A stretch of DNA of 10,250 nucleotides from the NCBI GenBank assembly GCA_023432005.1, contig JAEYVF010000176.1:1-10250 (forward strand). The letters run 5' to 3'. The number at the start of each line of letters is the position of its first letter. Position 1 is the stretch's first letter. This stretch comes from Actinomycetes bacterium (GTDB taxonomy: Bacteria > Actinomycetota > Actinomycetes > Actinomycetales > Microbacteriaceae). The notes under the pieces are model-generated. The model saw only the letters and a list, made by a program, of their open reading frames with translations, ran no database searches and had not been told where the DNA came from. This document shows positions 1-5,598 of this stretch, piece by piece. Both the position numbers and the translations under genes were made by a program.

Positions 1-809
1 CGCTCGCGCTCGTCGAGGCGGTCGACGGTGTCGCCGCGGCGGTCCGCCGCATCCCGACCCTCCGCGCGGTGCTCGACCGCCTCGCCCCGCTGCTCGACGC
101 GCCCGAACGGGTGGGTGGCGACGAGCTCCTCGTCGACGCGGTCACCGCGGTCGAGCTCGACGGCGTGGGGCGGGTGCTGCCCGGCCGTGAGCTCTTCACG
201 GACGTCACGACGTCGCTCGCGCGCGGGGAGCGGCTGCGCATCGAGGGGCCATCGGGCTCCGGCAAGTCGACGCTCCTCGCGATGATCATGGGCTCGATCG
301 TCCCGGATGCCGGCGCGGTACGCGCGGACGGCATCCCCGTCGCGCAGCTCGACCGCACCGACTGGGGTCGCCACGTCGCGTGGTGCCCGCAGGAGGCCCA
401 CGTGTTCGACTCGACGATCCGCGGCAATCTGCTGATCGGCCGCGATCGCGCCGACGCGCCGAGCGACGCCGAGCTCGTCGCGGTGCTCGAGCGGTCGGGC
501 CTCGGGGAGCTCTACGACACGCTGCCCGACGGGCTCGCGACGCGTGTCGGGCACGCGGGTCGCGCCCTCTCGGGCGGCGAGCGTCAGCGCCTCGCGATCG
601 CGCGCGCCCTGCTCGCGCGCTCGGAGCTGCTGCTGCTCGACGAGCCGACCGCCCACCTCGACGAGCCGACGGCCCGCGCGCTCATGGCCGACATCCGCTC
701 CGCCACGGCCGACCGCATGGTCGTGCTCGTCTCGCACCGCACGGGCGACCACGACGACGACGACCTCGTCGTGCGATTGGGGGGTTTCCCCCACCCCGCA
801 CTGGCCTGA
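1..809 (+). CDS. cydC: Thiol reductant ABC exporter subunit CydC-like, 3' end (partial)
   Basis: The gene runs in from the left edge; the first whole codon is at position 3, giving 268 residues before the TGA at 807-809. The visible part is the end of the transmembrane region and a complete nucleotide-binding domain: Walker A GPSGSGKST (codons near 247-273), Q-loop in WCPQEAHVFD, ABC signature LSGGERQ, Walker B LLLLDEPT and H-loop SHR. In this family a fused membrane/ATPase subunit pairs with CydD to export cysteine or glutathione across the membrane, which is needed for cytochrome bd assembly. The CydC call rests on the linker before the ATPase domain and the overall style; other type-IV ABC exporters share all these motifs, so the subunit identity is moderately sure. 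A G6-TTT-C5 hairpin (779-792) lies just before the stop. cydABD would be expected upstream, outside the window. Confidence 0.72.
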   Translation, partial: LALVEAVDGVAAAVRRIPTLRAVLDRLAPLLDAPERVGGDELLVDAVTAVELDGVGRVLPGRELFTDVTTSLARGERLRIEGPSGSGKSTLLAMIMGSIVPDAGAVRADGIPVAQLDRTDWGRHVAWCPQEAHVFDSTIRGNLLIGRDRADAPSDAELVAVLERSGLGELYDTLPDGLATRVGHAGRALSGGERQRLAIARALLARSELLLLDEPTAHLDEPTARALMADIRSATADRMVVLVSHRTGDHDDDDLVVRLGGFPHPALA

Positions 810-853
810 CATCCGGATGCCGGGGCGCGTCCGCATCCGGGATGCTGGTCAGC

Positions 854-2206
854 ATGGAGACGACGACACGACGCGGGTACGGCAGGTACTGGGCCGGGCT
901 GCTGCCCGAGCTCGGGTTCCTGCTGCCGCTGCTGCCCATCGTGATCGCGGGCATCACGGTGCTCATGACGCTGTTCTGGACGGGCGTCGGCATGATCCCG
1001 ATCTTCATCGGCGTCTTCATCGTGCTCGCGAGCCTGTTCGCGGCGCGCGGCTTCGGCATCCTCGAGGTGTGGCGCCTGCGCGGCGCCCTCTTCCCGGCCA
1101 TCACGCCGCCGCGCTGGGATCGGGCCGCGCGCGGGGGCGGCGCGCTCTCCAAGGCGCTCGCGCCCGTCGTCGACGGGCACTACTGGCTCTACCTGCTGCA
1201 CGGCGCCGTCGTGAACCCCATCGTGGGGATCGTCACGTGGTCGCTCACGATCACCTGGCTCTCGATCGCGCTCGCCGGCACCTTCTTCCCGCTCTGGTCG
1301 GCCTTCGTGCCCGACGACTCGATCGGGCTCGTGCGGCTCGGCGAGTACCTCGTCGAATCCGGGGCCGACGTGCCCCCGCTGCTCACGAGCCCCGTGCTCT
1401 CCGCGATCGCCGTGTTCGTCGTGGGCCTCGTCTTCCTGCTGACGCTGCCGTTCGTCACCCACGGCCTCACCTGGATCCACCACGCGATCGCACGCGGGAT
1501 GCTCTCGGCGTGGCGCTCCGAGGAGCTGCGCGTGCAGGTCGCGGACCTCTCGGCATCCCGCACCGCCGCCGTCGCGGCCGAGGGCACCGCTCTCCGCCGA
1601 CTCGAGCGCGACATCCACGACGGCCCGCAGCAGCGCCTCGTGCGACTGCAGATGGATCTCGCCTCCGCGGAGCGGCAGCTCGAGAAGGATCCGGATGCCG
1701 CGCGCGAACTCATCGCGCAGGCCCGCAGCCAGTCGAAGGAGGCGCTCGAGGAGCTCCGTGCCCTCTCGCGCGGCTTCGCCCCGCCCATCCTCATGGACCG
1801 CGGCCTCGTGGCGGCCCTCGAGTCGCTCGCGGTGCGCTCGCCGCTGCCGACGCACGTCGAGTCGCTGCTCCCCGCGGAGCCGGCGCTTCAGCCCGAGCTC
1901 GAGCGCAACGCCTACTTCATCGCGGCGGAGGCCCTCACGAACGTCGCCAAGCACGCGCGTGCGAGCAACGCCTGGGTGCGGCTCGAGCAGCACGTCGACG
2001 AGGCGGGTGAGCCGAGTCGCCTCGACGTCATCGTCACCGACGACGGCGTGGGCGGCGCGACGACGCTCGACGGCCACGGCCTCGCCGGCATCGCCGAGCG
2101 GGTGCGCGGCCTCGGCGGCACCGTCGAGGTCGTGAGCCCCGCCGGCGGCCCCACGCACGTCGTCGCGCGCCTGCCGCTCACGAACGGCGTGACCGCGGCT
2201 CGCTAA
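854..2206 (+). CDS. Sensor histidine kinase, four-TM sensor with HisKA_3/HATPase_c (NarL/DesK type)
   Basis: A 450-residue membrane kinase. Four hydrophobic segments near residues 19-42, 46-68, 121-148 and 181-203 resemble the compact 'putative sensor' domain common in actinobacterial kinases, with almost no extracytoplasmic sequence, so it probably senses something in or at the membrane. A short coiled-coil stretch leads to the dimerisation/phosphoacceptor box ERDIHDGPQQR (His255). The ATPase domain has the N-box EALTNVAKHA (Asn363), the G1 box DDGVGG (396-401) and the G2 box GHGLAGIAERV (407 onward). It would autophosphorylate His255 and pass phosphate to the regulator that begins 10 bp downstream. 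The ATG at 854 was chosen because the protein then begins METTTRRGYGRYW; an in-frame ATG at 842 would add four residues, and neither start has a clear Shine-Dalgarno. It lies 44 bp after cydC on the same strand, so read-through from that operon is possible. The signal is unknown. Confidence 0.88.
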   Translation: METTTRRGYGRYWAGLLPELGFLLPLLPIVIAGITVLMTLFWTGVGMIPIFIGVFIVLASLFAARGFGILEVWRLRGALFPAITPPRWDRAARGGGALSKALAPVVDGHYWLYLLHGAVVNPIVGIVTWSLTITWLSIALAGTFFPLWSAFVPDDSIGLVRLGEYLVESGADVPPLLTSPVLSAIAVFVVGLVFLLTLPFVTHGLTWIHHAIARGMLSAWRSEELRVQVADLSASRTAAVAAEGTALRRLERDIHDGPQQRLVRLQMDLASAERQLEKDPDAARELIAQARSQSKEALEELRALSRGFAPPILMDRGLVAALESLAVRSPLPTHVESLLPAEPALQPELERNAYFIAAEALTNVAKHARASNAWVRLEQHVDEAGEPSRLDVIVTDDGVGGATTLDGHGLAGIAERVRGLGGTVEVVSPAGGPTHVVARLPLTNGVTAAR

Positions 2207-2218
2207 CCTGGGGGCGTG
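2204..2218 (+). promoter_or_regulatory. Candidate leaderless promoter of the response regulator
   Basis: TAACCT (2204-2209) fits the actinobacterial -10 pattern TAnnnT and is followed by exactly six bases before the GTG at 2216, placing it at -12 to -7 if transcription starts on the G of the start codon. The TAA of the kinase stop codon forms the first half of the hexamer. The G-run at 2210-2214 is only one base from the GTG, too close for a normal ribosome site. No convincing -35 is seen. Confidence 0.5.
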
Positions 2219-2860
2219 AGCGTGCGCGTGGTGGTTGCCGACGATTCCGTCCTGCTGCGGGAGGGCCTCGTGCGCGTGCTCGAGGAGGCCGGCCACGAGG
2301 TCGTCGGCGCGTTCGGCGACGCCGACGAGCTCCTCGCCGCGGTCGCGGACCTCGCCCCGGGCCTCGCCGTGCTCGACGTGCGGATGCCGCCCACCTTCCG
2401 CGACGAGGGCGTGCGCGCCGCCATCCGGCTCCGGCAGGAGCTGCCCGAGACGGGCATCCTGCTGCTGTCCCAGTACGTCGAGGTCGCCTACGCGCAGGAG
2501 CTGCTGGGCGCCGGATCCGGCGGCGTGGGCTACCTGCTCAAGGACCGCGTCGCATCCCTCGACGACCTCACCGACGCGGTCGACCGCATCGCCGCGGGCG
2601 GCACGGTGCTCGACCCGGAGGTCGTCGCGCAGCTCATCGGGCGACGCCACGATCCGCTCGCCTCGCTCACGCCGCGCGAGCGCGAGGTGCTCCAGCTCAT
2701 GGCGGAGGGGCGCAGCAACACCGCGATCGCGAAGGAGCTCTTCATCGGCGTGGGTGCCGTGGAGAAGAACGTCACGGCCATCTTCGGCAAGCTCGGTCTC
2801 GAGGACTCGGGCTCGGATCACCGCCGCGTGCTCGCCGTGGTCGCCTGGCTCCAGCGCTGA
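2216..2860 (+). CDS. Response regulator, REC plus LuxR-type HTH (NarL/FixJ family)
   Basis: A 214-residue cytoplasmic transcription regulator, normal length for the family. The receiver domain has the acidic pair Asp9-Asp10, phosphoacceptor Asp54 in LAVLDVRMPP, switch residue Ser85 (LLLSQY) and Lys109 (YLLKDR). The C-terminal LuxR-type helix-turn-helix spans about residues 151-195, with LTPREREVLQLMAEGRSN and the recognition-helix stretch GAVEKNVTAIF. It is the obvious partner of the kinase 10 bp upstream: phosphorylation of Asp54 should promote dimerisation and DNA binding. The start is GTG at 2216; GTG at 2222 would place the G-run (2210-2214) at normal ribosome-binding distance and give a protein starting VRVVVADD, so it is a real alternative. 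The targets cannot be read from the sequence. Confidence 0.93.
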   Translation: MSVRVVVADDSVLLREGLVRVLEEAGHEVVGAFGDADELLAAVADLAPGLAVLDVRMPPTFRDEGVRAAIRLRQELPETGILLLSQYVEVAYAQELLGAGSGGVGYLLKDRVASLDDLTDAVDRIAAGGTVLDPEVVAQLIGRRHDPLASLTPREREVLQLMAEGRSNTAIAKELFIGVGAVEKNVTAIFGKLGLEDSGSDHRRVLAVVAWLQR

Positions 2861-2893
2861 TCGCTGTCACGAACCGGGCGCGGTGGAGGCCGA

Positions 2894-2927
2894 CGCGTGG
2901 GCGTATCCGGAGATCTACGCCCACGCG
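2894..2927. terminator. Strong inverted repeat after the response regulator, likely bidirectional terminator
   Basis: Left arm CGCGTGGGCGTA (2894-2905) and right arm TACGCCCACGCG (2916-2927) form a perfect 12-bp stem around a 10-base loop, starting 34 bases after the regulator stop. No T-run follows on either strand, as is usual for actinobacterial hairpin terminators. It lies between convergent genes (regulator on plus, DUF2510 gene on minus), so it could serve both. Confidence 0.6.
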
Positions 2928-2933
2928 CCGGCA

Positions 2934-2972
2934 GATAGTCGGTGCACCCACCCGTCGAGTGCGCCGGCTATC
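2934..2972 (+). repeat. Second long hairpin in the convergent intergenic strip
   Basis: Left arm GATAGTCGGTGCAC (2934-2947) pairs with right arm GTGCGCCGGCTATC (2959-2972) over 14 positions, 12 Watson-Crick and 2 T-G, around an 11-base loop. The wobbles are tolerated only in a plus-strand transcript (they become A-C on minus), which ties the structure to RNA running out of the response regulator gene. GCGCCGGC at 2925-2932 is repeated at 2961-2968. It could be a second terminator, an mRNA 3' stabiliser or a dispersed palindromic element. Confidence 0.5.
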
Positions 2973-3018
2973 GGCTGTGGGTAATTGCAGGTGTAACCGG
3001 GGGTCGGATCCGCTGCTC

Positions 3019-3035
3019 CCGTGGCTAGGCCACGG
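3019..3035. repeat. Short inverted repeat across the DUF2510 stop codon
   Basis: CCGTGGC (3019-3025) and GCCACGG (3029-3035) form a perfect 7-bp stem with a three-base loop. The stop codon of the minus-strand DUF2510 gene (3025-3027) sits within it. It may add to 3' end formation for that gene, but could be chance in GC-rich DNA. The bases 2973-3018 before it show nothing I recognise. Confidence 0.3.
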
Positions 3036-3207
3036 ACGAGCGCGAGACGGTGGAGAAGTCGGCGGTCCAGGTCTGCAGCTCGGGACGGTTCTCCTGGATG
3101 TGGTTCGTCCAGGCGATGCCGTTCCACCAGCGCAGCTGGGGGATGCCGAGGGGATCGCGGTACCAGCCGGCGGGGGCGGCTGTCGCGCTGGGGTTCACGA
3201 CGGTCAT
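3025..3207 (-). CDS. Small DUF2510-domain protein
   Basis: A 60-residue protein almost entirely made of one DUF2510 motif: GWYRDPLGIPQLRWWNGIAW at residues 14-33, followed by TNH. DUF2510 is a short tryptophan-rich module usually at the N-terminus of actinobacterial membrane or secreted proteins; its function is not established. Here it stands alone, with no membrane segment, signal peptide or fused domain. The ATG at 3207 is chosen because AGGAG lies nine bases upstream and the motif begins soon after; a longer in-frame reading to 3300 has no homology-like content and would run through the promoter. It has its own candidate promoter and is separated from the cold-shock gene by a terminator, so it is probably a single-gene unit. 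Whether it is a free-standing module or the remnant of a longer protein cannot be told. Confidence 0.78.
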   Translation of the reverse strand: MTVVNPSATAAPAGWYRDPLGIPQLRWWNGIAWTNHIQENRPELQTWTADFSTVSRSSVA

Positions 3208-3270
3208 GGTGGTTCGCTCCTGTGGGGGTCGGGTAGCCGCGGGCAGGGGGAGAGCGATGCGGCTGAGGTG

Positions 3271-3300
3271 ATGGTACTGCCCCCCGTATGCGGGGGGCAA
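3271..3300 (-). promoter_or_regulatory. Candidate promoter of the DUF2510 gene
   Basis: Read on the minus strand, TTGCCC (3300-3295) and TACCAT (3276-3271) are separated by 18 bases and would start transcription near 3264, giving a leader of about 57 bases before the ATG at 3207. TACCAT fits TAnnnT. The spacer is filled by a palindrome (3278-3299). Confidence 0.45.
3278..3299. promoter_or_regulatory. Perfect palindrome within the DUF2510 promoter, possible operator
   Basis: TGCCCCCCG (3278-3286) and CGGGGGGCA (3291-3299) form a perfect 9-bp inverted repeat with a TATG centre. It lies between the candidate -10 and -35 and overlaps the -35, where a repressor would block polymerase. It is too far (about 90 bases) from the cold-shock stop to be that gene's primary terminator, which is clearly seen at 3340-3369. 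Confidence 0.4.
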
Positions 3301-3339
3301 TGGCCACTTTTCCCCGATGGCGCGGGGGTCCGCGAACAG

Positions 3340-3369
3340 CGGAAGGCCCCTCCGAGGAGGGGCCTTCCG
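3340..3369 (-). terminator. Hairpin terminator of the cold-shock gene
   Basis: GGAAGGCCCCTCC (3341-3353) and GGAGGGGCCTTCC (3356-3368) pair perfectly, and C3340-G3369 extends the stem to 14 bp. The two-base centre means the innermost pair opens to a four-base loop. It starts 15 bases after the cold-shock stop codon on the minus strand. No clear T-run follows, as is common in high-GC actinobacteria. Confidence 0.8.
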
Positions 3370-3384
3370 TGAGGGAGCCGAGGA

Positions 3385-3588
3385 TCAGGCCGGCGAGATG
3401 TTCGAGGCCTGGGGGCCCTTCGGGCCCGGCACGGTCTCGAACTGGACGCGCTGGCCCTCTTCGAGGTTCTTGTAGCCGGAGCCGGCGATCGCCGAGTGGT
3501 GGGCGAAGAGGTCGGCACTGCCGTCGTCGGGGGCGATGAAGCCGTATCCCTTTTCGGCGTTGAACCACTTCACGGTTCCGGTGGTCAT
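3385..3588 (-). CDS. Cold-shock domain protein (CspA family)
   Basis: A 67-residue single cold-shock domain, the usual length. It begins MTTGTVKWFNAEKGYGFI, with RNP1 at residues 13-18 (KGYGFI) and RNP2 at 27-32 (LFAHHS). Such proteins bind single-stranded RNA and DNA, melt mRNA structure and support translation, often but not only in the cold. The ATG at 3588 is preceded by AAGGAG six to seven bases away, a strong site; in-frame ATGs at 3615 and 3630 precede it but would put extra residues before the invariant start of the domain. RNP2 is slightly unusual, with AHHS where VHFS is more typical. It is followed by a strong terminator and lies 121 bp downstream of the desaturase on the same strand. 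It may have its own promoter in that gap or be read from the desaturase. Confidence 0.96.
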   Translation of the reverse strand: MTTGTVKWFNAEKGYGFIAPDDGSADLFAHHSAIAGSGYKNLEEGQRVQFETVPGPKGPQASNISPA

Positions 3589-3623
3589 GGTGTTCTCCTT
3601 TGTATTCGTCGTCATCCGCCGAA

Positions 3624-3643
3624 GTGCCACCCGGGGGTGGTAC
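3624..3643 (-). promoter_or_regulatory. Hairpin in the leader of the cold-shock gene or desaturase terminator
   Basis: On the plus strand GTGCCACCC (3624-3632) faces GGGTGGTAC (3635-3643), a 9-bp stem with one G-T pair and a two-base centre. It sits 36 bases upstream of the cold-shock ATG and 67 bases past the desaturase stop, so it could end the desaturase message or be a structured leader of the cold-shock mRNA. I find no convincing promoter in 3589-3709. Confidence 0.35.
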
Positions 3644-3709
3644 GACGCTCCGAAGGAGGCGGCGGACGCATCCGGTCGGCGCGCGGCCTGCCGGACATCT
3701 GTATGGGCC

Positions 3710-4864
3710 TCAGGCTCGCCGGTACTGCGCGAGGATGTGGCACGTGAAGGGGTCGAGCGCGGCGCGTCCGACCTCGTGCATGTGGCGCACGACGGCGGCG
3801 TTGGCGCGTGCGAACGTCATCTCGGTGTAGGGGATCTCGTGGGTGGCGCAGAACTCGCGGACGATCTCGCGCGCCTTCGCCAGGTACGGGCGGGGCATGT
3901 TCGGGAACAGGTGGTGCTCGACCTGGTAGTTGAGGCCGCCGAGCAGGGCCGACGCCCAGAAGCCGCCCGAGATGTTGCGCGAGGTGCGCACCTGCTTGGT
4001 GAAGAAATCGAGCTTCTGGTCGGCGGGGATGATCGGCATGCCGGTGTGGTTCACTGCGAACGAGCTTCCCATATACAGGCCGAACACGGCCATCTGCACT
4101 CCGATGAAGGCGAAGGCCATGCCGAGCGGCAGCACCCAGAAGACGGCGCCGAAGTAGATGCCGAAACGCAGCGCGAGGAGCCCGAGCTCCATCCAGCGGC
4201 CCTCGACCTTGCGCCGCTCGAGGAGCGAGCGGATCGAGTGGAGATGCAGGTTGAGGCCCTCGAGCAGCAGCAGCGGGTAGAACAGCCATCCCTGCCGGCG
4301 CGTGATGACCGCGAGCACACCGCGCTGCGCGGCGGCCGTCTCGCGCGTGAACGCGACGACGTCCACCTCGATGTCGGGGTCCTTGCTCACGCGGTTGGGG
4401 TTGGCGTGGTGACGCGTGTGCTTCGTCATCCACCACTGGTAGCTCATGCCGACGCCGAAGACGGCGACGAGGCGTCCGACACGGTCGTTGGCGGGGCCGC
4501 TCGTGAGCACCTGCCGGTGGGCGAACTCGTGGCCGATGAAGGCGGTCTGCGTGAAGATGACGCCGAGCGCGCCGGCGATGAGCAGCTGGAACCAGCTCTC
4601 GCCCAACAGGATGAAGCCCGCGATCGAGCCGCCGAGGGCGAGCAGGAGGCCGCCGCCGAGAAGGGCGTAGAACCAGGTCGCGCGGCGCAGGAGGCCGGTC
4701 TCGCGGACGGTGCGGGAGATCTGGGTGAAGGTGCGGATGGGGTCGATGACCTCGCCCGTGCGGGGGCGCGTCTCGCGGATGCGGCCGGGCGCGGATGCGA
4801 TGGAGGTGGAGGAGATGAAGGAGTCCGTCCTCTTGGCGACCCGGATGGGCCTGGGTGAAGCCAA
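3710..4864 (-). CDS. Membrane fatty-acid (acyl-CoA/acyl-lipid) desaturase
   Basis: A 384-residue di-iron membrane desaturase of the FA_desaturase family. All three histidine boxes are present: HEFAH (112-116), HTRHH (149-153) and QVEHH (314-318), with another conserved-looking His in AVNHTG. Hydrophobic segments near residues 66-87, 92-111, in GWLFYPLLLLEG and in the long stretch from LALRFGIYFG to FGLYMG fit the usual fold. It should introduce a cis double bond into membrane acyl chains using oxygen and electrons from ferredoxin or a reductase not seen here; regiospecificity cannot be read. The start is TTG at 4864: it is the only standard start upstream of the conserved core, and AGGCGG lies eight bases before it. 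The first 55 residues or so are a polar, low-similarity extension. It is divergent from the ArsR-MFS pair and upstream of the cold-shock gene, a context suited to membrane fluidity control. Confidence 0.93.
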   Translation of the reverse strand: MASPRPIRVAKRTDSFISSTSIASAPGRIRETRPRTGEVIDPIRTFTQISRTVRETGLLRRATWFYALLGGGLLLALGGSIAGFILLGESWFQLLIAGALGVIFTQTAFIGHEFAHRQVLTSGPANDRVGRLVAVFGVGMSYQWWMTKHTRHHANPNRVSKDPDIEVDVVAFTRETAAAQRGVLAVITRRQGWLFYPLLLLEGLNLHLHSIRSLLERRKVEGRWMELGLLALRFGIYFGAVFWVLPLGMAFAFIGVQMAVFGLYMGSSFAVNHTGMPIIPADQKLDFFTKQVRTSRNISGGFWASALLGGLNYQVEHHLFPNMPRPYLAKAREIVREFCATHEIPYTEMTFARANAAVVRHMHEVGRAALDPFTCHILAQYRRA

Positions 4865-4891
4865 GAAGCAAACCGCCTGTCGACTTGGTTC

Positions 4892-4897
4892 ACTCTA
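4892..4897 (-). promoter_or_regulatory. Candidate -10 of the desaturase promoter
   Basis: On the minus strand TAGAGT (4897-4892) fits TAnnnT and would start transcription near 4885, leaving a 21-base leader that contains the AGGCGG ribosome site. A small inverted repeat, CCGGA (4899-4903) and TCCGG (4911-4915), lies just upstream in the expected spacer. No recognisable -35 is seen. Confidence 0.35.
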
Positions 4898-4950
4898 CCC
4901 GGAGGCGTATTCCGGTTCGCTGTGAGTGCGTCCGGCGGTCACGCGGTACG

Positions 4951-4982
4951 TGCATGGAATTTGTGCATAGAAGTTATGCATG
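4951..4982 (+). promoter_or_regulatory. TGCAT-repeat operator of the ArsR-MFS unit
   Basis: TGCATG (4951), TGCATA (4964) and TGCATG (4977) start exactly 13 bases apart; the first two 13-mers (4951-4963 and 4964-4976) match at 10 of 13 positions. Over the same bases, TGCATA (4964-4969) and TATGCA (4975-4980) form a perfect 6-bp inverted repeat with a 5-base spacer. The array ends 13 bases before the regulator's ATG and covers the spacer of its candidate promoter, the expected place for autorepression. The same region lies upstream of the divergent desaturase. Confidence 0.6.
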
Positions 4983-4989
4983 CCATCCT
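4961..4989 (+). promoter_or_regulatory. Candidate promoter of the ArsR-MFS operon
   Basis: TTGTGC (4961-4966) and CATCCT (4984-4989) are 17 bases apart. The -10 is six bases before the ATG at 4996, so transcription would start on or next to the start codon, a leaderless arrangement. CATCCT is a weak -10, but the spacing is ideal and the TGCAT operator overlaps the -35 and spacer. Confidence 0.45.
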
Positions 4990-4995
4990 GGCGGG

Positions 4996-5598
4996 ATGAC
5001 CGACGACACCGGGGACCCCTCGTACACCGGCATGCGACTCGACGCGCGGGCCGTGCGCGTGCTCGCGCATCCGCTGCGCTCGCGCATCCTCAGCAGCCTG
5101 CGCCTGCACGGTCCCGCGACGGCGACGGGGCTGGCCGCCGAGCTCTCGAGCAACACGGGCGCCACGAGCTACCACCTGCGCGCGCTCGAGTCGGTGGGGC
5201 TCGTCGTCGACACGGGCGACGGGGAGGGCAAGCGCCGGCTCTGGCGCGCGTCGACCGACTTCCACTCGTGGACCGACTCCGACTTCGCGGGCGACGAGGA
5301 CACGCGGACCGCCCTCGGCTGGCTCGAGCGCGACTATGTGCGCCAGCTCTCCGAGCGCGCCGAGCAGTGGATCGACGTGCGGGAGACCTGGCCCGACGAG
5401 TGGGGCGACCTTCTCGGCCTCGGCGACGTGCTCGTCAACGTGACGCCCGAGCAGTTCGCCGCGATGACCTCCGAGCTGCAGGCGCTCGTGGCGCGATACC
5501 GCGACGCAGGCGCGGGCGACCCGCGGGCCGTCCGGGTGCACGCCTTCGCGATCGCGCGGCCCGTCGACCTGCGCGCGCCCCGATCGAACGCGACATGA
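4996..5598 (+). CDS. ArsR-type winged-helix transcriptional regulator
   Basis: A 200-residue regulator. Residues 17-83 form the HTH_20/ArsR-like domain: ARAVRVLAHPLRSRILSSL, then a helix-turn-helix with ATATGLAAEL and a recognition helix around TGATSYHLRALESVGLV (54-70), then a wing with Gly- and Arg-rich GEGKRRLW. The C-terminal half (about 84-180) is the acidic, Trp-containing helical region often found in this class. There is no cysteine at all, so metal sensing through thiolates, as in classical ArsR/SmtB, is ruled out; the ligand is more likely an organic compound, possibly the substrate of the adjacent pump. The ATG at 4996 directly follows GGCGGG and the operator. The stop codon overlaps the MFS start by four bases (ATGA at 5595-5598), so the two are translationally coupled. 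It probably represses its own operon through the TGCAT repeats. Confidence 0.9.
   Translation: MTDDTGDPSYTGMRLDARAVRVLAHPLRSRILSSLRLHGPATATGLAAELSSNTGATSYHLRALESVGLVVDTGDGEGKRRLWRASTDFHSWTDSDFAGDEDTRTALGWLERDYVRQLSERAEQWIDVRETWPDEWGDLLGLGDVLVNVTPEQFAAMTSELQALVARYRDAGAGDPRAVRVHAFAIARPVDLRAPRSNAT

Noticed and set aside
750..775. Run of CGA triplets with a matching TCGTCGTG arm near the end of cydC
   Set aside because: It encodes the Asp-rich stretch before the C-terminus; trinucleotide repetition of Asp codons explains it without a DNA-level role.
779..792. G6-TTT-C5 hairpin at the end of cydC as a terminator
   Set aside because: It is short, lies inside the coding sequence and has no T-run; it may only reflect local composition.
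842..853. Alternative kinase start at ATG 842
   Set aside because: It adds only four residues and has no better ribosome site; 854 gives a more typical N-terminus. Not excluded, only less favoured.
584..2821. A 745-codon open frame on the minus strand opposite the kinase and regulator
   Set aside because: It is antisense to two genes with unmistakable domains, is rich in Arg, Ala, Glu and His as expected from GC-rich shadow frames, and shows no family motif.
3208..3300. Longer N-terminus for the DUF2510 protein, starting at 3300
   Set aside because: It would translate the promoter and palindrome and bypass the AGGAG site next to ATG 3207.
3536..4858. A 440-codon plus-strand frame opposite the desaturase and cold-shock genes
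   Set aside because: The opposite strand carries all three desaturase histidine boxes; this frame is low-complexity acidic and Arg-rich and spans two genes and their intergenic region.
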